64,000 bases of DNA from assembly GCA_016218155.1 (NCBI GenBank), contig JACREQ010000045.1, positions 1 to 64,000 of the forward strand, read 5' to 3'. A program made the position numbers and the translations under genes. Under the pieces are notes generated by a model. It made no database searches. It worked only from the letters and a program-made list of their open reading frames with translations, and was not told where the DNA came from. Origin of the DNA: Bacteroidia bacterium. Its GTDB lineage: Bacteria > Bacteroidota > Bacteroidia > Bacteroidales > GWA2-32-17. Positions 55,218 to 62,864 of this stretch are shown here, one piece after another; position 1 is the first letter of the stretch, and the number at the start of each line of letters is the position of its first letter.

Positions 55218-56294
55218 TTAAACAAACCCACAATCGCCGTCACCATCCTGCAACATAGACTCATTAACAAATAAATTAAATACTTTTGACTGAAGATATT
55301 TACGGGTAATATTTTTAGATTTAAGAAAAGAAATACTATTTCTATAATTGCTTTTTATTGAATCATTATACGTTGTTAATATGTCCGTTTTATATTCACA
55401 CATTAAATTATTTAATGTTTCGCATACTATTTTCTCATGACCTGACTTAACATATAAATAAGGAGTTTTCATGTGTTTATCACGAACTGTTACAATGAAG
55501 AATGCGACAATTTCAGCATTTTGTTTTATTACAATAGAAATCGTTTGAAAAGATCTTGCTTCTGAACTGAAATGATACCTTTTACTATCTTTAGTGGGAA
55601 AAATAGTTTCCTTAATCCATGGAAAATTCAAAAACCATTTCATTTCTGTTTCTGATCTTTGCATTAACTGGTTTTGCAAGAATGTTTCACAAAATTTAAA
55701 ACAAGTATTGTCAGGAAATTCAACAGTATATCCCGGTGAAAACTTATTTCTTTTATTTAAAAACAAGTCGTGAAATAAATTTATAAAAACATCATGCAGA
55801 CTAAATAAAGGAAGTAAAAAAGAAGTTTTAGGAAACCGTGACGGGATTACTTTATGCACACATGAACGCCTGTAAATCCGAATACCAGATTTATTTACAA
55901 GCTTATCAAATTTACCAAGTTTATTATATAGAGCTTCAGCTTCGGGTGTAAATTCTGTCGCAAATATTTTTCCATTATACAAATCTATTGACAATTCGGT
56001 CATTTTTTTTGCAATTCCTTTTCCTCTCGCGTTTGGGTGAATCCATATACAACTCATCCATGCCATCTTTTCAGGAATGTTATTTACATAAACAAAATCA
56101 GGTATAATGCCTAAATATCCAATCAATTCCTTTTCATATACAAGAATTAACAATATGTCATCATCATTTGCTCTTGGGTTATTAATATGAGATAATGCCC
56201 GATGGTACGAGATTGGAATATAAGGCATAGACTTGTATTCATCGGAATGAATAAACTCTTTAAGTTGCTGTCTGTTTAATTTTACAATCTCCAT
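55218..56294 (-). CDS. GNAT family N-acetyltransferase
   Basis: A 358-residue protein with an N-terminal GNAT domain: LIGYLGIIPDFVYVNNIP, then CIWIHPNARGKGIAKKMTE with the acetyl-CoA-binding R-x-x-G-x-G/A signature, and FTPEAEALYNKLGKFDKL. The C-terminal 200 residues are not recognised. Its ATG overlaps the stop of the deacetylase gene (TAATG), so both are translationally coupled and may modify the same sugar or peptide. It is 11 bases upstream of the S9 peptidase. Confidence 0.8.
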   Translation of the reverse strand: MEIVKLNRQQLKEFIHSDEYKSMPYIPISYHRALSHINNPRANDDDILLILVYEKELIGYLGIIPDFVYVNNIPEKMAWMSCIWIHPNARGKGIAKKMTELSIDLYNGKIFATEFTPEAEALYNKLGKFDKLVNKSGIRIYRRSCVHKVIPSRFPKTSFLLPLFSLHDVFINLFHDLFLNKRNKFSPGYTVEFPDNTCFKFCETFLQNQLMQRSETEMKWFLNFPWIKETIFPTKDSKRYHFSSEARSFQTISIVIKQNAEIVAFFIVTVRDKHMKTPYLYVKSGHEKIVCETLNNLMCEYKTDILTTYNDSIKSNYRNSISFLKSKNITRKYLQSKVFNLFVNESMLQDGDGDCGFV

Positions 56295-57313
56295 TACCTA
56301 TGAATAGTATTTTTTCCGAAAACAGATTTTATCAGATAGTAAAGATACTCAGTTTTGATTATTTTTTTACCTGAAGCTTTAATTCCTTCCATTGGGATTC
56401 TTTGAATATGTCTTTCAATCTGCTCATTTTTCAGCCCTGCTCCACCAAAAGAAAAATCTAAAATCGGGTTGTTTTCACTAAAATATTTATCAAATAAATT
56501 GGCTTTAACACCATCATCGGTAAATGGAAAAGCGAACAATGAAAGTGATTGCGAAAAATTTGTTTTTACTATTTCAACTGATACTTGAGTTTGCCTTAGC
56601 TGATCATCATAATTTATGTCAGAAAATTTAGGATGATCAATACTATGAGCACCAAAAACAAATCCTTTACCTGATAGTTCTGTAATTTGTTCTGAAGTTA
56701 AATATGGCTTTTCTTTCTCCAAATAATCAGCAAAACTATAGCAACATATTTTTGCAGCTTTATCTAACAAATCCTTGTTATTATAAGTGATTGCAAGCAA
56801 AGCTTCAAAAACATTATTTTTTTGTATTCCGTTATCTGCTAGAAAAACTGAAATTAATCGTATTGTTTCAGAATTTTCCTTTAAATGATTAATTAACAAA
56901 CTTGCTTTATATCTGTAAAACAAATCTTTATTATCTATAAACGCAGTATTTAAAAAAATAACCGCTGGAATTCCTTTTTCTAAAAGCATTGGTGCTTCAT
57001 GATAATAAAAACCGGCTAATCCATCATCAAAAGAAAGCAAAAATGAAGGACTTAAAGGTTGCTGCTTCTCTTTATAAAGCTGAAAAGCTTTTTGAGGTTC
57101 TATAACCTTAAAATACTTTTGAAGGTAATTTAAGTCATTAATAAATTCAGGTTGTGAGCGAGTTGTATACAACGAATCAATATGTAAAAGCGGTTTAAAA
57201 GCTACTGAATGATAAAAAGGAAATATTAGTTTTTTACCCGATAATTTCTGGTAAAATGAACTTGTAAGTCCATTAGAAAAAGGTGATAAAGTATTAAAAA
57301 CAGATTTCTTCAT
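56294..57313 (-). CDS. Polysaccharide deacetylase (NodB) family protein
   Basis: A 339-residue carbohydrate esterase 4 type protein. The FSDDG-like motif is LSFDDGLAGFYYH (catalytic base and metal Asp), the metal-binding HxxxH motif is GAHSIDHPKF, and FLNTAFID and LFAFPFTDDG follow the usual order. No signal peptide is obvious, so it may act in the cytoplasm on a lipid- or nucleotide-linked sugar. The coupled acetyltransferase gene supports a sugar-modifying role. Confidence 0.88.
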   Translation of the reverse strand: MKKSVFNTLSPFSNGLTSSFYQKLSGKKLIFPFYHSVAFKPLLHIDSLYTTRSQPEFINDLNYLQKYFKVIEPQKAFQLYKEKQQPLSPSFLLSFDDGLAGFYYHEAPMLLEKGIPAVIFLNTAFIDNKDLFYRYKASLLINHLKENSETIRLISVFLADNGIQKNNVFEALLAITYNNKDLLDKAAKICCYSFADYLEKEKPYLTSEQITELSGKGFVFGAHSIDHPKFSDINYDDQLRQTQVSVEIVKTNFSQSLSLFAFPFTDDGVKANLFDKYFSENNPILDFSFGGAGLKNEQIERHIQRIPMEGIKASGKKIIKTEYLYYLIKSVFGKNTIHR

Positions 57314-57330
57314 TCAAATAAAACAGATAT

Positions 57331-57338
57331 CAAAGATA
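57331..57338 (-). promoter_or_regulatory. -7 element for the deacetylase operon
   Basis: The minus strand reads TATCTTTG, 17 bases before the ATG at 57313. No convincing -33 element. Confidence 0.4.
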
Positions 57339-57371
57339 AAATAAAAATATTGGAAGCTAAATATTATTAAA

Positions 57372-57402
57372 TTGCATTAGTTTAAACAAATAATTAAATT
57401 TG
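57372..57402 (+). promoter_or_regulatory. Bacteroidetes-type promoter of the exported protein gene
   Basis: TTG (57372-57374), 20 bases and TAAATTTG (57395-57402) match the consensus. The ATG at 57450 is 47 bases downstream. Confidence 0.6.
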
Positions 57403-57449
57403 TATATCATTTCTTTAAACAGCACCAGTTATTATCAAATTACAATAAA

Positions 57450-57959
57450 ATGAAAAACTTCATCTTATTTTTTATAATTTTTATATCAATCCCATCAGGT
57501 TTATATTCTCAAACTTCTTTTGAGATAGAACCTGTATTGATTTCAAATGATACAACACAGCAAATCAGAGAAATTGATAAGTTTAAGAATAACATTATTT
57601 TAAATATTAACAATTTTCAGAAGATAGAAAAATATAAAGACAGTCTCAATTTCAGACATGTGTATCTAAGAGACAATGTATTGCAATTGATTAAAGTTCA
57701 ACACAAAGTAGGGTCTATTATAAAAAATATTGAATGGTTTTATTTAAATAATCAGTTATTTTACACTGAAGCAAACTGGGTTGATACTTTAACAAATAAA
57801 AATATTAATCATGCAATATGTTATTTATACAATGACCATTTAATAGCCTGGATAAATAACGATAATAAGTTTGTTAATTCAAAGTCTGCAGAATTTAAAG
57901 ATTATGAAATAAAAATTGTTCTTTATGGAAAAACTCTTTTTTCAGAGGCAATGAAATAA
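57450..57959 (+). CDS. Small exported protein of unknown function
   Basis: A 169-residue protein with a signal peptide (MKNFILFFIIFISIPSGLYS). I do not recognise the family. The mature part is rich in N, K and I with predicted beta strands (VGSIIKNIEWFYLNNQLFY, HAICYLYNDHLIAWINNDN). It has its own promoter and abuts the NUDIX gene tail to tail with no spacer. Confidence 0.7.
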   Translation: MKNFILFFIIFISIPSGLYSQTSFEIEPVLISNDTTQQIREIDKFKNNIILNINNFQKIEKYKDSLNFRHVYLRDNVLQLIKVQHKVGSIIKNIEWFYLNNQLFYTEANWVDTLTNKNINHAICYLYNDHLIAWINNDNKFVNSKSAEFKDYEIKIVLYGKTLFSEAMK

Positions 57960-58418
57960 TCACATTTTTGAACCTGAGATCAACCTCCATGCAACAACTT
58001 TATCTATAGGTAAAGTTATCTCCTCCAGATTTAGTTGTTTCAAATTAACCCATCTGAATGATTGTGCACCTTCAATTTCATCTTCATAATCGAAAGGTTT
58101 TGAAGAAATTTTAAATCTTGGAGCTTCTTTTAGTTTGGCAATATAATAAACCGAAACAACTTGCACATCGCTTCTGAATAATCCCTGCTGAAAAAAATCT
58201 GTAGTATAAAAGTGACTCACAATCTCAATCTCCTGACCTAATTCTTCCAAGGCTTCACGGTGAAGACAATCAATTATTCCCTCACCCAACTCAACACCAC
58301 CACCAGGAAATTTTGTAACACGAATACCAAAAACAAATTCATCACTTATCAAAACCTCGTTTTTTTCGTTGGTAATAATAGCATAAGCTCTTATTGTGAA
58401 TTTTGTTGGTTTATCCAT
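57960..58418 (-). CDS. NUDIX hydrolase
   Basis: A 152-residue NUDIX domain protein. The Nudix box is complete: GGVELGEGIIDCLHREALEE then LGQE, fitting Gx5Ex7REUxEExGU. The C-terminal part (IEGAQSFRWVNLKQLNLEEI) is typical. It hydrolyses a nucleoside diphosphate linked to another group; the substrate is unknown. The ATG overlaps the end of miaA by eight bases. Confidence 0.93.
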   Translation of the reverse strand: MDKPTKFTIRAYAIITNEKNEVLISDEFVFGIRVTKFPGGGVELGEGIIDCLHREALEELGQEIEIVSHFYTTDFFQQGLFRSDVQVVSVYYIAKLKEAPRFKISSKPFDYEDEIEGAQSFRWVNLKQLNLEEITLPIDKVVAWRLISGSKM

Positions 58419-59337
58419 TCCTGCAAACTGTTATTTGGTTTTGTATAAAACTAATTATATCAGGAATCTGTTCCGGCTCAAACCAATTGTAATCGTTGTT
58501 GCGATTAAACCATGAAATCTGTCTGCGAGCATATCGACGGGTATTTCGTTTAATCAACTCTACCGCAACCTCAAGATTATGAATTTCATCAAAGTATTCA
58601 AATAGTTCTTTATAACCAACAGTTTTTAATGCATTGCATGAACGATATTGAAACAAATCACGTGCTTCATTTTCGAGACCTTTTTCCATCATCAGGTCAA
58701 CACGTAAATTTATTCTTTCGTGCAGTTTTGCTCTATCCATATTTATTGCAATGCGCACGATGTTAAAATGTCGTTCTTTTTTTGATTTCTGTAAAAACTG
58801 TGAATATGGTTTTCCCGTAAGCAGACACATTTCAAGGGCACGAAATACCCGATTAGTGTTTCTTAAGTCAACGTTGTTATATGATTGAGGGTCGAGTTTT
58901 TTTAACTCTAATCGCAAGCTTTCTATTCCCTCATTTTTCATTCTTTCTGCAAGTTGTTGTCGAAGTTCAGGATCAAAGTCTGGCATATCATCTATTCCAT
59001 TACAAACTGCATCTATATACAATCCTGAACCACCAGTCATTATTGCCAAACCATTCTTTTTAAACAGTTCGGGCAGCAAATTTGTAACATCTTGCTCAAA
59101 ACGACTTACATTATAATAATCGGTAACATTTTTAAATCCGACAAAGTGATGTTTTACTGCTTCAAGTTGTGCTGTATCGGGTGGAGCTGAGCCAATCTTC
59201 AATTCTTTATAAAACTGACGTGAGTCTGCTGAAATAATTTCACAATCAAAATATTGTGCTAAAGAAATAGCTGTATTAGTTTTTCCAACTGCAGTAGGTC
59301 CGGCAATAACAACTAATAAAGGGGCTTTTATAATCAC
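58411..59337 (-). CDS. miaA: tRNA dimethylallyltransferase MiaA
   Basis: A 308-residue enzyme that adds a dimethylallyl group to A37 of tRNAs reading UNN codons. The P-loop is AGPTAVGKTNTAI, followed by ISADSRQFYKELKIGSAPP (catalytic Asp), TGGSGLYIDAV and the tRNA-binding TRRYARRQISWFNR. The length is normal. It is in a row of minus-strand genes with NUDIX downstream and the acidic-tailed protein upstream. Confidence 0.97.
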   Translation of the reverse strand: MIIKAPLLVVIAGPTAVGKTNTAISLAQYFDCEIISADSRQFYKELKIGSAPPDTAQLEAVKHHFVGFKNVTDYYNVSRFEQDVTNLLPELFKKNGLAIMTGGSGLYIDAVCNGIDDMPDFDPELRQQLAERMKNEGIESLRLELKKLDPQSYNNVDLRNTNRVFRALEMCLLTGKPYSQFLQKSKKERHFNIVRIAINMDRAKLHERINLRVDLMMEKGLENEARDLFQYRSCNALKTVGYKELFEYFDEIHNLEVAVELIKRNTRRYARRQISWFNRNNDYNWFEPEQIPDIISFIQNQITVCRNG

Positions 59338-59374
59338 TAAAAAAGTTTTTCTAAATCAGGAAAAAAATCTCTGA

Positions 59375-60037
59375 CTAATCTTCGTCAGGATCTCCATCAT
59401 CATCTTCATCTTCCGGTGCATCTCGATCAATATCTTCCTCCTCTTCCTCTGCTTCGCCTGCAAGTAAAGAATCATCTTCAAATTCAAACTGAATATCTTT
59501 TTCGAATGACTCGCTTGCAAAATCTTCTTCGAGTTCGTCGTCAATAATAGGAGCTACTTTTTTTGTACTGAAAACATTTATGTCATCATCATCATCATCA
59601 AACAGGCTTGATTTTTTTGCTGCTTTTTTACCAAACTGAGGTGGAATTTCACCACCAAAATCAATACATATAGGGTAATATCTATTTGAAGTATCTTGTT
59701 TGGTTTCCATTAACTCTATAAAAAACGACCTTTGATTTATTAAGTCAAAAACGTAAATAAGTTTTTGATGAGCGTCTTTCATAAAAGTGGATAATATAGC
59801 TTTATCCATAGCAATTATTTTTTCTCCTCCCTTTACTTGAGTCTCTATTAGAGCAATCTCTTGTTTTCTTTGCCAGTTGTGAGTTGCAATAAAGAATGTT
59901 GCATGTAAACTACTATCATACTCCAGTTCTTCCTGAATAAAGTCGTGTAAATCGTAAAAGGTTTGATCGGACATTATCTCAATATCCATAAAGAACTTGT
60001 CATCTTCTTCTGATAAAACCTTGAATTTGTAAATCAT
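59375..60037 (-). CDS. pRiA4b ORF3-like domain protein with acidic C-terminal tail
   Basis: A 220-residue protein. The first 120 residues (MIYKFKVLSEEDDKFFMDIE, TFYDLHDFIQEELEYD, HATFFIATHNWQRKQEI) resemble the pRiA4b ORF3/IS1096 TnpR-type domain that occurs in many Bacteroidota proteins, with the usual TFxDLH motif. The C-terminal 80 residues are strongly acidic (DDDDDINVF, EEEEEDIDRDAPEDEDDD). Despite the family name there is no sign of a transposon here. The function is unknown; the tail suggests binding to a basic partner. Confidence 0.75.
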   Translation of the reverse strand: MIYKFKVLSEEDDKFFMDIEIMSDQTFYDLHDFIQEELEYDSSLHATFFIATHNWQRKQEIALIETQVKGGEKIIAMDKAILSTFMKDAHQKLIYVFDLINQRSFFIELMETKQDTSNRYYPICIDFGGEIPPQFGKKAAKKSSLFDDDDDDINVFSTKKVAPIIDDELEEDFASESFEKDIQFEFEDDSLLAGEAEEEEEDIDRDAPEDEDDDGDPDED

Positions 60038-60048
60038 ATTCTAAATAA

Positions 60049-61110
60049 TTAAAGCTTTAATAAAAATTTCATTGTATCAATATTATCTGCATAGTCCCAT
60101 AAGTTCGGTGCTTGCGACTTCCCGAATGGCACTGCATTTTCAATTTCATTGCTCTTACTCACAATACATTGAATTTCGTTGATATTTTCATTTATTTCGG
60201 CGGCTAATATAGTAATAACTGAATAATAGTCATAAAAAATTACAGAAAGTGGCGAAAAAATTTGACGATCGTTTTTTAACAGCATAAATCCATTATCAAA
60301 AAACTCTATCATATTCATTTGATAAACGGATTTATGATAGTCGTAATTGTTTGCATATTTATTATGTTGATAAAGATAATTCCAATGATCCATTGCTAAA
60401 AAGAAATTATCGAAATTATATTTTTCTGGAACATAAATTTTTGACACATTTCTGCATCCCATTCCGAAATATTGAAAAATATCTTTTGAAAGATTTTTTA
60501 AATCTTCAATAGTTTCTTCTCCGGTAAGTACTGCAACAGAATTTCTATTTCGCCTGATAATACTGGGATATTTGCCAAAATAATATTCAAAATATCTTGC
60601 TGTATTATTACTTCCTGTTGCAATTATAGCATCAAAATTTGTAAGTTGATTTTCTGAAAAAGAAATTGACGATGTAAACTCAGGTTCGATATCACATAAA
60701 ATAGAAGATATTAATTTAATAAGAGAATCATCTTTTGACGAAAGTTTACCAATAAAATTATTTCCTGAAATTAATACCGAAACAAAATCGTGCATCCCAA
60801 CCAAAGGGATGTTTCCGGCTAATATTACACCAACTGTTACTGGATTTTTCTTTTTTTGAATTAAATCATGGTATGGCTCTAACCATTTGTTTAAATTTTC
60901 TACAGTTAATAATTCCGACCATGATTTTAAAGCCAGTGTTACGTTTTCTGGTGTAAACCATTGGTTTGTCTGTCGCTGTTCTTCAATAATTTTATCTATT
61001 TTACACTTCCATTTTTCTAAAAAAGGAGAGTTAGATTTGCCGGAAATAAAATAGTCGTTTAGCAGTTGACCAAGAGCTGCAAATGCCTCTATTCTTTTTT
61101 CCGTACTCAT
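60049..61110 (-). CDS. Acyl-CoA reductase (LuxC-like)
   Basis: A 353-residue protein of the LuxC/acyl-CoA reductase family, related to aldehyde dehydrogenases. VILAGNIPLVGMHDFVSVLI and GKLSSKDDSLI are the nucleotide-binding region, IRRNRNSVAVLTGEET is conserved, and GMGCRNVSKIYVP carries the likely catalytic Cys. The family reduces acyl-CoA or acyl thioesters to aldehydes; in Bacteroidota its pathway is not defined. The usual ferredoxin neighbour is not present here. It is 11 bases upstream of the acidic-tailed gene. Confidence 0.88.
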   Translation of the reverse strand: MSTEKRIEAFAALGQLLNDYFISGKSNSPFLEKWKCKIDKIIEEQRQTNQWFTPENVTLALKSWSELLTVENLNKWLEPYHDLIQKKKNPVTVGVILAGNIPLVGMHDFVSVLISGNNFIGKLSSKDDSLIKLISSILCDIEPEFTSSISFSENQLTNFDAIIATGSNNTARYFEYYFGKYPSIIRRNRNSVAVLTGEETIEDLKNLSKDIFQYFGMGCRNVSKIYVPEKYNFDNFFLAMDHWNYLYQHNKYANNYDYHKSVYQMNMIEFFDNGFMLLKNDRQIFSPLSVIFYDYYSVITILAAEINENINEIQCIVSKSNEIENAVPFGKSQAPNLWDYADNIDTMKFLLKL

Positions 61111-61140
61111 TTTATATTTAAAATTTAAATGAAAAGCAAT

Positions 61141-61530
61141 CTAATAATAATCATAGGTATCCCATGGCATAGATCCGGACGCTGTTCCGAGTGCCAAACC
61201 AAAAAATAATACTACAATTATTATATATATTAAAAACAATGCCGACAGTGATAATCCAATAACAGAGCAAATTTTACCGGCTTTCATGTTTTTATATGAA
61301 GACTTAGTATAAAGGTCTGGATTTGCTTTATATAATTTACCAGCTTTTCGTGAAAGTACAATTGAAATTATTCCGAGTGTAATACCTGATATTCCATAAC
61401 ACCAGCAAGTGGCAATGGAAATTATTCCCATAACCAGAATGCCTGTAGCATTAGGCAAATTCTTTTGAATATTTGTATCTGTATTATTTGAATAAACAGG
61501 TGGATTTATATTTATTTCTTCGTCGCTCAT
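61141..61530 (-). CDS. CCC-motif (DUF4190-like) small membrane protein
   Basis: A 129-residue protein with two membrane helices (about 28-55 and 83-110) and a proline- and asparagine-rich N-terminus. ISIATCWCYGISGITLGIIS, LYKANPDLYTKSSYKNMKAG and KICSVIGLSLSALFLIY match the family annotated as CCC motif membrane protein in Bacteroidota. The function is unknown. It is 7 bases after the DUF2752 gene, a frequent partner. Confidence 0.85.
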   Translation of the reverse strand: MSDEEININPPVYSNNTDTNIQKNLPNATGILVMGIISIATCWCYGISGITLGIISIVLSRKAGKLYKANPDLYTKSSYKNMKAGKICSVIGLSLSALFLIYIIIVVLFFGLALGTASGSMPWDTYDYY

Positions 61531-61537
61531 TTCTTAA

Positions 61538-61882
61538 TTAATTTGAATTAATAAGTTTTACAATGTATGCAATAATCATTAACAATGCTGTAAATATAAA
61601 CGAAATTTTTAAAATCAAAGCCCCGTTTTTATACTTGAAAATTAGGTGTAAAACAAGGAAAATTAATGTGAAAATTATAGGTAATAATGCCGGATATAAT
61701 TTTACACTTTCTATTATATTTCCTTTTAATAATTCTATAAATGAACGTTGCATTCCACAACCCGGGCATTCTATACCAAAAAATTTTCTATAAATACATG
61801 TCCCCATATGACTCTCGAGCCAGTTAATAAAATCGTTATACAGGGAGATTTGCATCGAAAAAACATTATTTTTTACAAACAT
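61538..61882 (-). CDS. DUF2752 family membrane protein
   Basis: A 114-residue protein with the DUF2752 hallmark FFGIECPGCGMQRSF and two or three hydrophobic helices afterwards. The CPGCG pair may bind metal, but the role is unknown. The ATG at 61882 is used; internal ATGs at codons 10 and 26 are possible. It forms an operon with the CCC-motif gene. Confidence 0.85.
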   Translation of the reverse strand: MFVKNNVFSMQISLYNDFINWLESHMGTCIYRKFFGIECPGCGMQRSFIELLKGNIIESVKLYPALLPIIFTLIFLVLHLIFKYKNGALILKISFIFTALLMIIAYIVKLINSN

Positions 61883-61902
61883 AGTTTCTTTTTATTGATG
61901 AA

Positions 61903-61935
61903 TTTGCAGGATAATGAAATTTTTTAATACTTTTG
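61903..61935 (+). promoter_or_regulatory. Promoter of tRNA-Cys
   Basis: TTTG (61903-61906), 21 bases and TACTTTTG (61928-61935) give a full Bacteroidetes consensus promoter, with the tRNA beginning 12 bases after the -7 box. Confidence 0.7.
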
Positions 61936-61946
61936 CAGTCCAAAAA

Positions 61947-62017
61947 GGTCTCTTGGCCGAGTGGCTAGGCACCGGTCTGCAAAACCGTCTACTCCGGTTC
62001 GAATCCGGAAGAGACCT
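61947..62017 (+). tRNA. tRNA-Cys (GCA)
   Basis: The acceptor stem GGTCTCT/AGAGACC is perfect (7 bp). The anticodon loop is CTGCAAA with anticodon GCA (61979-61981), the T arm is TCCGG-TTCGAAT-CCGGA and the discriminator base is T, as required for tRNA-Cys. The first pair of the anticodon stem is a C-T mismatch. CCA is not encoded. Confidence 0.95.
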
Positions 62018-62020
62018 CAG

Positions 62021-62059
62021 AAAAAACCCTTAATTGTTTACACATTTAAGGGTTTTTTT
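62021..62059 (+). terminator. Rho-independent terminator after tRNA-Cys
   Basis: AAAAAACCCTTAA and TTAAGGGTTTTTT form a perfect 13-bp stem with a 12-base loop and a T run, three bases after the tRNA. Confidence 0.85.
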
Positions 62060-62105
62060 AATTCATTCTTAAAAATTTTATTTAAAAAAAGTAAAAAATA
62101 TATAA

Positions 62106-62858
62106 TCAAAGTTTCGTTTCCTGTTCAGATAATAATCCAAATATTTCTGGATAATTATAATAGGCAATTAAATCTGAAGTATAAATCTTTTTTGAGTTTA
62201 TTGGCATAAACTTTTTAATAGTATGTGCTTTGATTAAATCAGAAGAAACAGGAGTTATAATACTTTTAATTTTTTCAATATTTTGTTCTTTGTTAATCCA
62301 TTGTTTTGCCGATTCAGGACTTAATATTAGAGGCATTCTTAATTTTGTATTATGAACCTTTGCCATAATTTCATTTGCATCAATAGTTAAAACAGCAAAA
62401 GACTTTGTTATTTGGCCTTTACTATCCTTTGTTTCATTCCAAATACCGGCAAAAACAAAAAGTTCTTCATTTTTTAAAGTCACATAATATGGTATTTTTT
62501 CCTTTTTAACTTTTCTCCATTCAAAAAATCCAGAACAAAGAACAAGACATCTACGATTTTTAAATGAATTCGCATACAGGTGACTAGATTCAATCTCTTC
62601 TGATTTTGCGTTTAGGGTATTATATTTAGATAAAAACTCATCTGCCTGCTGTGTGTTCTCTATATTGTTAGGAAGAAACCCCCATTTAAAAAAAGAAATA
62701 TCATCCGGATTAGCATCTGTAATAACAGGCATAAAAGGATGATCGAAACCATTAACTATTAGCTGATCCTCGAAAAGATTAAGCTGATCGTTTCTTATAA
62801 TTTTACCATTTACCAGAGCATTTACGCTCTTCTTTGTTACAGCATAATAGAAACACAT
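62106..62858 (-). CDS. SOS response-associated peptidase / abasic-site shield (HMCES/YedK)
   Basis: A 250-residue SRAP-domain protein. It begins MCFYYAVT, with the catalytic Cys at position 2 that forms a thiazolidine crosslink with abasic sites in single-stranded DNA. NAKSEE, RRCLVLCSGFFEWRK, FVFAGIWNE and AKVHNTKLRMPLIL (His in the active site) are the other hallmarks. It lies six bases downstream of umuC, so the two DNA-damage genes are probably cotranscribed. Confidence 0.95.
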   Translation of the reverse strand: MCFYYAVTKKSVNALVNGKIIRNDQLNLFEDQLIVNGFDHPFMPVITDANPDDISFFKWGFLPNNIENTQQADEFLSKYNTLNAKSEEIESSHLYANSFKNRRCLVLCSGFFEWRKVKKEKIPYYVTLKNEELFVFAGIWNETKDSKGQITKSFAVLTIDANEIMAKVHNTKLRMPLILSPESAKQWINKEQNIEKIKSIITPVSSDLIKAHTIKKFMPINSKKIYTSDLIAYYNYPEIFGLLSEQETKL

Positions 62859-62864
62859 ATTACA

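Noticed and set aside
59375-60037. Possible mobile element because of the pRiA4b ORF3 / IS1096 TnpR family name.
   Set aside because: No inverted repeats, target duplication or transposase is near, and the gene sits in a tightly packed operon.
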